From Liolophura sinensis (lineage: Eukaryota > Mollusca > Polyplacophora > Chitonida > Chitonidae): DNA of 62,000 bases. The notes under the pieces were generated by a model. That model saw only the letters and a program-made list of their open reading frames with translations. It searched no databases and was not told where the DNA came from. Of the stretch, positions 24,601 through 36,600 are shown piece by piece; the first letter of the stretch is position 1; every line of letters begins with the position of its first letter. The translations under genes and the position numbers were made by a program. The stretch lies in the NCBI RefSeq assembly GCF_032854445.1, contig NC_088298.1:6435504-6497503 (forward strand), written 5' to 3'.

Positions 24601-27600
24601 TATTCTGCAGGCATTATTCCGTGCAGACTGACAAAATTACACTTTTTTTGAAGCCCTGAAATCAATCAACCCAACCAATGTAGCTTTGTCTCCAAAGTCA
24701 AATGAAAAGGGTTCATAAATTGCCCTGAAGGCTGCTCTTTCAAATGTGAAAAGTTTGAGGAATTAACCAGTAAATATAGGGAGCTGGAGATACTCACTGG
24801 CACAAAGACTATATAAGGATGAGTGTTGTTGCACTCAGGTTTGTTACGACACAGGAAGGCGAATGCTGAGTAGCTCTGAAAGAAAACAAAATAAGTCATC
24901 AAATACACACGCCGGTACCGTGTACCACACTACACTACAAACCAAGCTGCAACGAGTCTGCAAGCACTTGAACTGCAGACTACTTCTCCTTCCAGCAAAC
25001 TAATATTATTATGTATATATATATACACTGTAATTCTTCAACCTTTCGCATGTTTGCAAGGTGTTTATTCAAACATATTCTGAAGCATCATTCTGTCATG
25101 ACTGATAAACCTGTACTTTTTGTGAAGCCTATCCAATCACTGTAGTTTTGTCTCCAAAATCAAATTTAAAATTTGCATAAAGGGTTGAGGAATTACGGTA
25201 TTTAATTTTAAGAGATTATGATGTTCATTTTATTACTGAAAACTGTTTATTTGAGAGTCTGACTATGGATTTTGTGTCAGCTTTAGACAGCCTGACCAGC
25301 CAGTCTGATTTGGATACTTAGCTTATTATGCTTCTTGGCTTTTCATTACAAGGACATGTACGATGTCAGTTCAAACCTGGCCTTGGACAAGAAATTTTTA
25401 CATTCCCCAGCTTTCAATGTTCATGACAATAAGCGGTCACCAATGCTTGTGGGTGCGTGTTTTTCGCTAAAACTTAAAGTTCCTTGTATTCACTTTTCCT
25501 GATTATGAGAGCTACACACATCTGAGAAAGATGTTCTCACTTTGTTTAGAACAAAGAATAACAGCCACAAGTAATATTTTACGAGCATTATTTGCCTCAA
25601 CTAAGAATTATTTTCTAATTTTACTGAAACATACAACTCACCCCCAGGGCTAGCAGGGACAAGACCAGCAAGACCACCGAAAGACTTTTGGTGAACAGGT
25701 TGCCTGATTTTGTGTCGTCCATGAGCCGATGCTTGACCAAAAGCTGGTACCCCAAGCCAAACACCATCCCAAATATCACACTCTGCAACAATAACATCTT
25801 TGATAAGTTCTTGAAGCACACAGAGACAATGCTTACTCAACTGGTGCTTCCCAAAGTTAAGCTCTACCCTGCTTTATTACTCTGCAAAAACAGTATCACA
25901 GTTATGTTCTCAATGGGAAATAGACGAGATGGCAAGGACCAATCTAAAATGAAGTATATATCAGATGATAAACCATTAAAAACTGCCCTGATAAAATCGA
26001 TGGTTTCTTTTTTTTTTTTTCTTTAAAATTTTTCTAACTGAGTAAAATTGTGTTAAAAGATCAGATTCTACGGTGATCTGTTGTGACCCAGAAGGTACCA
26101 ATTACATCACATCTATATGTTTTGCCTGAAATAATTTGTTTCAAGATCAAATCAGTTAATACATTCATAGGTCTATATCTACATGCATTTTCAACGATGA
26201 TGGGTTAAACAAATTTAAGAAAAAAAAGAATCCAACTCTTTTCCTGACAGTTTTTAACAGTCTTTTATCTGACACATGCTTCATTTTAGTGTGGTCTTAG
26301 CTTGGCCAAGCATAACTCTGAATACAACACTCTGCAACAACAACATGTCACTGGAGTCACTCTGATAAAACTGATCAGCCAAATTTAACTGTGAAGGAGA
26401 CAGACTTACATATCGATCAACCTGCCACCTAAACCTCCATTCGTGGATTGAATCATCACTTGTGACAAACAATGCCTTCAAAGGTCTCATCAGAAACACT
26501 TTTTCAAAAAACACCTGCAAAAGAAGAAAAAAAAACAATTCAACAGGTCAGTATGCATGTAGGTATGCTTGGGGATTTACATCGTACTTAACAATTTCAC
26601 AACTAGGAGTCACTGGGTGCGTGTACATATATTGTGTCTTCAAGTAGCAGGGCGAGTGTTGCCACTGAAGTATCATGCCGAAGACACCAGACATGACACT
26701 CCACCCAGCCACATTATACTGACACCAGTCCAACCACTCCTGTTTCCTTGCTCTAACCTCTCAGTGCTGAGTGTCTCACAAAGCTGCAACAAGTACCAGT
26801 GGAAAAGTCTTTTGTATGCCACGATCCAGATTTAATCCCACGCCTCCCGACTCCGAAACCGTCACCCAACCCACTTCCCTCCATGTTATTACTGCCCTTC
26901 TCTTTTTTTTACATAAATCCCCTTGACAAAATGTTCTACAGTACATTCACATAAAAAACAATATTAAAACAATTACTGTTATGTCTAAAACTCACCTCAG
27001 ACAGAAACAGAAGAGTGACAATTATTGTTACGACTAAATTTATTCATTTATTTGATTGGTGTTTTTCGCCTACTCAAGAATATTTCACTTATACGACGGC
27101 GGCCAGCATTATGGTGGGTGGAAACCGGGCAGAGCCCGAGGAAGCCCACGACCATCCACAGGTTGCTGGCAGACCTTCCCACGTACAGCCGGAGAGGAAG
27201 CCAGCATGAGCTGGACTTGAACTCACAGTGACCGCATTGGTGAGAGACTGCTGGGTCATTAAGATGCGTCAGCGCACTAACCAACTGAGTTACGGAGGCC
27301 CTTGTTGAGCCTAAAACTCACCTCGAACAGAGACAGAAGATTGACAATTACTGTTACCACTAAAACTCACCTCGAACAGAAACAGAAGAGTGACAATTAT
27401 TGTTAACACTAAAACTCACCTCGGACAGAAACAGAAGAGTGACAATTATTGTTACCACAACAACTCACCTCGGACAGAGACAGAAGAGTGACAATTATTG
27501 TTACCACTAAAACTCATATCGGACAGAAACAGAATAGTGACAATTATTGTTATCACAAAAGCTCACCTCGGACAGAAACAGAAGAGTGACAATTATTGTT

Positions 27601-30600
27601 ACCACTAAAACTCACCTCGGACAGAAACAGAAGAGTGACAATTATTGTTATCACTAAAACTCACCTCGGACAGAAACAGACGAGTGACAATTATTGTTAC
27701 CACTAACACTCACCTCGGACAGAAACAGAAGAGTGACAATTATTGTTACCACTAACACTCACCTCGGACAGAAACAGAAGAGTGACAATTATTACTACCA
27801 CAAAAACTCACTTCGGACAGAAACAGAAGAGTGACAATTATTGCTACCACAAAAACTCACCTCGGACAGAAACAGACGAGTGACAATTATTGTTACCACT
27901 AAAACTCACCTCGGACAGAAACAGAAGAGTGACAATTATTGTTACCACAACAACTCACCTCGGACAGAAACAGAAGAGTGACAATTATTGTTACCACTAA
28001 AACTCACCTCGGACAGAAACAGAAGAGTGACAATTAATGTTACCACAAAAACTCACCTTGGACAGAAACAGAAGATTGACAATTATTGCAACCACAAAAA
28101 CTCACCTCGGACAGAAACAGAAGAGTGACAATTATTGTTACCACAAAAACTCACCTCGGACAGAAACAGAAGAGTGACAATTATTGTTACCACTAAAACT
28201 CACCTCGGACAGAAACAGAAGAGTGACAATTAATGTTACCACTAAAACTCACCTCGGACAGAAACAGAAGAGTGACAATTATTGTTACCACCAACACTCA
28301 CCTCCGACAGACACAGAAGAGTGACAATTATTGTTACCACTAACACTCACCTCCGACAGAAACAGAAGAGTGACAATTATTGTTACCACTAACACTCACC
28401 TCCGACAGAAACAGAAGAGTGACAATTATTGTTACCACTAACACTCCCCTCGGACAGAAACAGAAGAGTGACAATTATTGTTACCACTCAAACTAACCTC
28501 GGACAGAAACAGAAGCGTGACAATTATTGTTACCACTAACACTCACCTCCGACAGAAACAGAAGAGTGACAACAACTGTCAGGAGGACCAGCTTGAGAAT
28601 TAAATAAAAATAATGCAGCACATTGCCTGAAAAAATAAAACAGAAAAATATGGTTAATGAGATAAATAGAGTAAATCTGGGTACCTCAGGATTATTTTAT
28701 GAACAGATTTTGATAACAGATTTTATTAAACAAATTCATGTGTAATTTATATAGTCATCTGCAATCCACACCAAGTGTTTCCTGTCAAAAGGGTACACTT
28801 TGCATACATTCCTGATGACTGCAAAATTCCCATGCCAAAAACACACAAATGTAGAACATGAGCTCATATCAAAATTAACAAAGATCAAAGAGATTCTAAT
28901 GGTGTATGAAAACAAGCCATTTATTTGACTTACAAATTACTTAAACTTTTCGCATATGAAAGAGCAACTTTCAATGTAATCAATGCACATTTTTAATTTG
29001 ATTTTGGAGACAAAACTACATAGGTGGGTTGGTCAATTTAAGGGCTTCAAAAAAGCATAATTTTTTCAGTCTGCACAGAATATGTCTGAATAACCTTGCA
29101 AACATGTGAAAAAGTTGAAGAATTACCCTAGTTTTCTCCCTCAGCGAGTCTTGGGGAAGTCACCGAAGTCTAACTTTTCTAAGATAAAAAAAACCTCTCA
29201 GAACAGGGCAAAATGTACAGCTATTTGCGGTCACGAGTGACAAAATGGGTCATTCACCATCTAACAATCTTTTCACCGTCTAACAATCATAACTGTTAAC
29301 GTTTGTCCACTCACTTTCTGCTGTGCTGAAGTTTACTTGTGGCCACAGCCCCATGGTCACGTATACAGCAATAAACCAGAATGACACCAGGGGGACGAAG
29401 TAGTAGAACTGGTACGGCCGATTCATCACGAAACACAGCAGCACCACCAACATGTTCAGGCGAAACAACACCTGCAAAATGACAACAACAACAACAACAT
29501 GTCATCAACACCTGATCACTGAGAACAGGTATGGTTCATTCATCAAAAAACACACAATCATAAATGTCACCAACAGATTCAACACCTGCACACTAACAAC
29601 AACAACACACAGGAAATACTCTTGCTGTTTGTACTTGCGCTTCCAGCATGAAGTATTGTGTTTAATCCTGGTCTTTTTTGGCTGTTTTCTCTTTTCTATT
29701 TTTTTTCTCGATAATACTTTGTTTATTTCATTGGTGTTTAACAGAATACAACAGTTTTTCATTTATCAGGTGAATAAGCTTTATCAATCAAGTAAGTTAG
29801 ATGTCCCAATTTAACTGACAGATTCGTTGATGTTTTATGTTATCTACTTATTTATTTAGTAGATTGGTGTTTTACGCATTACTCAAGAATGTATGACCAG
29901 ATGCTAAGCCTGAATAAGATGGACTCAAATTTGCCCTGTCGGCATTGGTGTCAAAATTTGGTCATTGTGCTGAGCTAGCATGCACACCACTAGGCCACCC
30001 TCTCCCTCCATCAAGTCTACCCTCTCTCTTCACCAAGTTAACCCTCTCCCTCCATCAAGTCTACCCTCTCTCTTCACCAAGTTAACCCTCTCCCTCCACC
30101 AAGTCTACCCTCTCTCTTCACCAAGTCCACCCTCTCCCTCCACCAAGTCCACCCTCTCTCTCCACCGAGTCCACCCTCTATCTCCACTAATCCACCCTCT
30201 CTCTCCATCAAGCCCACCCTCTCTCCCCACCAATCCACCCTCTCTCTCCACCAATCCACCCTCTCTCTCCATCAAGCCCACCCTCAGTCTCCACCAATCC
30301 ACCCTCTCTCTCCATCAAGTCTACTTTCTCTCTTCACTAAGTCTACCCTCTCTCCACCAAGTTAACCCTCTCCCTCCATCAAGTCTACCCTCTCTCTTCA
30401 CCAAGTTAACCCTCTCCCTCCACCAAGTCTACCCTCTCTCTTCACCAAGTCCACCCTCTCCCTCCACCAAGTCCACCCTCTCTCTTCAAGTCCACCCTCT
30501 CTCTCCACCAAGCCCAGCCTCTGTCTCCACCAATCCACCCTCTCTCTCCATCAAGCCTACCCTCTCTCTCCACCAATCCACCCTCAGTCTCCACCAATCC

Positions 30601-33600
30601 ACCCTCTCTCTCCATCAAGCCCATCCTCTCTCTCCATCAATCCACCCTCAGTCTCCACCAATCCACCCTCTCTCTCTCCATCAAGTCCACCCTCTCTCTC
30701 CACCAAGTCCACTCTCTCTCTCTCTCTCTCTCCACCAATCCACCCTCAGTCTCCACCAATCCACTCTCTCTCTCTCCATCTAGTCCACCCTCTCTCTCCA
30801 CCAATCCACCCTCTCTCTCCATCAAGGCCTCCCTCTCTCTACACCAATCCACCCTCTTTCTCCATCAAGCCCACCCTCTCTCCATCAATCCACCCTCTCT
30901 CTCCACCAATCCACCCTCTCTCTCCATCAAGCACACCCTCTCTCCACCACTCCACCCTCTCTCCACCAAGTCCAGCCTCTGTCTTCACCAATCCATCCTC
31001 TCTCTCCATCACGCCCACCCTCTCTCTCCACCAAGTCAACCCTCTCTCTCTCCTTGGTTTCAGGCAATACTCTACATACATCCTGACAGCACATAATAAA
31101 CATTGCCCATGGCTCTATGAAAAAGACCATGCCTACATGTAGCTATTTGAAAACGTTGATTTATTTATTTATTTACTTGACTGGTGTCTCAAGAATATTT
31201 CACAGATACAATGGTGGCCAGCATTATGATGAGAGAAAACCAGGCTGAGCATGGTAGGACAGGTTGCTGTCAAACCTCCCTGTACGACTGCTGTACGACT
31301 GGAGTGGAAGCCAGCAGGAGCTGGACTTGAAGTCACAGCGACCAATATATCTACACGTAGAAGATGTTTGTTGAACACTGCCAATAGGCCAATTTCTTTG
31401 CAAACTCGCACAGACTTTTAATGTACATGTATTAAAAGTTCATGTTCACGTTTTTAAGATAAGCTCGTTGTCCTTTCTGTCCACAACAGGAGAATCACGA
31501 CCATTTGTCCTTTCTGTCCACAACAGGAGAATTACTACCATTTGTCCTTTCTGTCCACAACAGAAGAGTCCCTACCATTTATCCTTTCTGTCCACAACAG
31601 GAGAATCACGACCATTTGTCCTTTCTGTCCACAACAGGAGAATCACAGAATCACTACCATTTGTCCTTTCTGTCCACAACAGGAGAATCACTACCATTTG
31701 TCCTTTCTGTCCACAACAGGAGAATCACAGAATCACTACCATTTGTCCTTTCTGTCCACAACAGGAGAATCCCTACCATTTGTCCTTTCTGTCCACAACA
31801 GGAGAATCACAGAATCACTACCATTTGTCCTTTCTGTCAACAACAGGAGAATCACTACTATTTGTCCTTTCTGTCCACAACAGGAGAATTCCTACCATTT
31901 GTCCTTTCTGTCCACAACAGGAGAATCACAGAATCACTACCATTTGTCCTTTCTGTCCACAACAGGAGAATTACTACCATTTGTCCTTTCTGTCCACAAC
32001 AGGAGAATCCCTACCATTAGTCCTTTCTGTCCACAACAGGAGAATCACAGAATCACTACCATTTGTCCTTTCTGTCCACAACAGGAGAATCACAGAATCA
32101 CTACCATTTGTCCTTTCTGTCCACAACAGGAGAATTACTACCATTTGTCCTTTCTGTCCACAACAGAAGAGTCCCTACCATTAGTCCTTTCTGTCCACAA
32201 CAGGAGAATCACAGAATCACTACCATTTGTCCTTTCTGTCCACAACAGGAGAATCACTACCATTTGTCCTTTCTGTCCACAACAGGAGAATCATGACCAT
32301 TTGTCCTTTCTGTCCACAACAGGAGAATTACGACCATTTGTCCTTTCTGTCCACAACAGGAGAATCACAGAATCCCTACCATTTGTTCTTTCTGTCCACA
32401 ACAGGAGAATCACGACCATTTGTCCTTTCTGTCCACAACAGGAGAATCACAGAATCACTACCATTTGTCCTTTCTGTCCACCACAGGAGAATCCCTACCA
32501 TTTGTCCTTTCTGTCCACAACAGGAGAATCACTACCATTTGTCCTTTCTGTCCACAACAGGAGAATCACAGAATCACTACCATTTGTTCTTTCTGTCCAC
32601 AACAGGAGAATCACTACCATTTGTCCTTTCTGTCCACAACAGGAGAATCATGACCATTTGTCCTTTCTGTCCACAACAGGAGAATCCCTACCATTTGTTC
32701 TTTCTGTCCACAACAGGAGAATCACGACCATTTGTCCTTTCTGTCCACAACAGGAGAATCACAGAATCACTACCATTTGTCCTTTCTGTCTACAACAGGA
32801 GAATCCCTACCATCTGTATGTACACAATGAATGCATGAATGGTTAATGCATACAGAGAGCCTAGAAATGTTTAGAACACAATGTGTTTTTTCACAACATC
32901 ATATACCAAAAATATGACATTAGTAACACTTACTTTTGTAAGTGGCACACATATGTTGATAAAAACTGAGGTTGAGGGCTAAACTAAGATGTGGAAAACA
33001 TAAATGGGTACATACACATTGCACCTGCTAAATAATTTATACATTTGACAGGAGTTTTTTGACGCACTCAAGAATATTTCATTTATACAACAGTGGCCAG
33101 CATTGTGGTGGAAGGCAACCCGGGCAGAGGCTAAGGAGAATGCCAAGACCATCCACAGGTTGCTGACAGACCTTTCCCTTTACAGCTGTAGAGATAGCCA
33201 GCATGAATTGGAAGTGAACTCACAGCAACTGCTCCTCGCTAACCACCTCGACCATGAGGGCCCCCATTTTAATAATTAAGCAATCACTGAACATGAAGTC
33301 ATTGACTTGAATAGAGAAAAACATAACAAAACAAACAACAAACAAAAAAAAGTAACAAAACAATAATGAAACAAAACATAAGTTCAAATAAAATTAAAAA
33401 TACACCACTAATTGAATCAGACATGATACAACATGATGCAAAAGAAGGTGGATCGCCAACACAGAAAGGCTGGAAACAGACGAACAGACATGCAAGCTGT
33501 CAGTCAAACAAACAGACAAACAGACTTACTTCTAACAGACGACGCAGACCATTCTTTCTCATATGCCAGTACAGAGGGCAGTGACGACACCCATGCTGTA

Positions 33601-36600
33601 AAAAGAAGGGAGGGTTCGTACACTTCAAAGACTTCAAATTTTTAAGGTTTTTCCAGGTTTTTGCAGGCCCAAAATTTATATGTTTCACACTGCCTGGTAC
33701 AAATATTCCACTGTTACATGTATACACCCATCAAGCAAGTTAACCTTTCACTTCTACTAAGCCATTTCAATGATGTTGGAAAAGTGATTTTCTTCAAGAG
33801 AACATGTATAGTACTACATGTAGGCACAGTAGTTCAGCTTAGTTCGAGTCTCAATTTCAAGGTCTCAACTACAGAAACCCGACACACATATATCAGCGGA
33901 TCAACCACATATACCTAGCCATGTACTGTGGTCTAAACATGGTATCATTTTCTGTTGTAGGACAAATCGAAACAAGCAGCGTGAACCAATGAAACGCGGC
34001 TTCACAAAGGTTGTTTACCTAGACAACAATCATGTGACAGGTTGAACAGGCGTTTTGGCTGATGTTACCAACATTTCAAATATTTCTCAGTTTGTCGTTT
34101 AGGGAAAAACATGATCAACAAACTACAAGAAATTATGAGAAAAACGGATGTGGAATGTTGTTGTTGTTGCTGTGTCTAGATTTTGGGCCAACTGTTGCTC
34201 ATATATGATCATATATACCAAAAACGTGGCTGAGGTGGTCAGCATGGCACATGACCAGGAATCTCTCACCAATGCTGTCACTGACTGTGAGTTCAAGTCC
34301 AGCTCATACTGCCTTCCTCTCCAGCTGTATGTGGAAAGGTTTTCCATCAACCTACAGATAATCGCGGGTTTTTCCCCAGTTTTCTCCCACCATAATGCTG
34401 GTCGTCGTCGTATAAGTGAAATATTCTTGAGTACGGCGTAAAGGTCTAGACAATTAGATACATAATAAATAGGCTCCCCGGATTCCATCGTACTCAAAAA
34501 TATCTCACATGTGTGAATCAGGTTTGAGGGTTAACTGCCAGCTGGTACACAAGCCAGGTTATCATTTCTGAATACCCCTGTATTTGCAAGAACACCTTTT
34601 TTTAAAAGGATTTCAGTTTGCTAATGTTGAAAAATTGTTCAATCTCTTCCACTATTCCAGCTCCCTCATTGAGCCAGCCATGTTGTCTGACTTGTTCATT
34701 GGACCACACAACTAACAAAACCATCCAATAATATTTTGTTTAAGGTTTTCTGGTAACTCCCAGGCATTTTGGCCATCTGATTGGCTCCTTGATAACTGGT
34801 TCACCAAGACCATAATAATGGACAACGATCCCATGCTTATCAGTGGGTATACCAGACGACATGATTAGGTAGATTTTGTTGACCTGCTGATATACATGTG
34901 CACAGAAGCCCTTTATTTTCCAGGATTTTCAAGGCCTGTAAGTTACTTTGAAATTCCTGGCTCTTCAATAAGGTTTTCAAGGCCCTGACCAAACACTGAC
35001 AACAGAAAACAGACCCTAGGAATGTTGGGGAAGACCCAAGTATTAAAGCACGACACAGAAGCATGCTATTTCCAAAATTCAAAATGGCGCAAAATTTATA
35101 AAATCAAAATTTAAGTTGTTAGCCAGCAACATTGTTGGGATCCATGCTATTACCATAGCATACATGTATGTATTAAAACATGTGCATATTACTACCTGTT
35201 TGGTTAATCAGTGGTTAAATAGGTTGGATGGGGGGGGGGAGGGGAAGGGAAAATTCCATTTCTGTGTAAAATAAGACTTTTAATCTCAAACTAAGGTTCC
35301 ATCATTCGAAAATCTTTAGAAAAATCTGTTCACATACACACCCATGAAAGGCTACAATTTGATTGCAGGCCCCTATCATACTAGCTTTTATACTTTTCAT
35401 GCTACCTGGCAAACTGTGATTTCTTATCCCGAAATAAATTGAAAGCAGTGCTTTATACAGTTATAGGGGCTTGCACCAATGAAGATGGGCATGACAAACC
35501 ATATATGAAAAAAGGTCATCTCTCCATGGGGTTGTGAAAAAAACACTTCGGCTGCCTCTGTTGTTGTTTTTGGGGGTTTTTTTTCTTTTTTTGTCTTGCT
35601 TCCACTAAAATTTTCACAACTTTCTGGTAAATAGTAGTGTTATATTTGGATTTAGTGCAAAAGTTACAAGTTGCCTATTGTAGGATGAAATAGGATGAAA
35701 AAATGGGGGGGAAAAAATTGAAGAATGTATCACGCAACCCTTTAAAAATGGCTGCGGAGGCCAAATTTGCATACACAAACCTGACCATTCTACCCTTTAA
35801 GTAGTTTTACTTATGTAGTAACTGTGTATTAAAATGCAGCCTAATCGGCTAATCTCGGTTTCCCCCAGGGCTATGCCCAGTTTCCTCCCACCATAATGCT
35901 GGTCACCGCCGTATAAGTGAAATATTCTGGAGTATGGTGCAAAATTTCAATTAAAACAAACAATTAATTAATTTTTGTTTTAATTAGTTTTTGAGGTTTT
36001 CTATAAAATTCAAAATGTTCTTACTGCTGCTTGGTTTTTTGACACTTACCAGCATATGAGATCTTAAAGGAGCATGAAATCAGCGAACAAAAATAATCTT
36101 GACAATGAGAGGTTCCCCCATAAAATAAGTGGGTCCCAAATAAGATATTTTTTCTTTGGAGTTAAACTTGTGTTCGATTTTAAAATTTCGTTACTGTAAT
36201 TATTTAGACAGGTGATGACTGAAATTATGAATATGAGATCTCTTCTGAAGTCTGAAAGATGCCTTGTCAGGGCCATATGTCAAAAGTAGTTAAAGTTCTA
36301 TTCCTGAACTGTAAAGCACTGTGACTGAATATGTGCTTGCATTGCTACCTAGGTTAGACCAGCCAATTTTCAAGTCTCATTTTTCATTCCGAAATTTTTT
36401 TTTTCTTCAAACCTGAGATTATACATGAGGATTTACCATTGGGTATAAAATACAGAAATTGGTCCACTTTCAACCATTGCAAAAATTTCTTCAAATTGTT
36501 TCCAGAAAACAGTGTCGCATTTATGAGATTATAGTTTACAAATAGTTCACATTAATCGTTTAGGGCTAACAACATCTTATGTGCATGGATGTGTGAAGCT

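Noticed and set aside
29311-29511. Second frame ORF over exon 15
   Set aside because: Shadow of the CASD1 exon; the conserved motifs are in the other frame.
29980-30783. 267-aa Ser/Pro/Leu-rich ORF
   Set aside because: Translation of the CT-rich array; low complexity and no splice or start support.
31542-32846. 434-aa plus-strand ORF
   Set aside because: It is made entirely of the 37/46-bp array; all three frames are open because the unit lacks stops.
34123-34497. 124-aa minus-strand ORF
   Set aside because: Antisense reading of a SINE-A copy.
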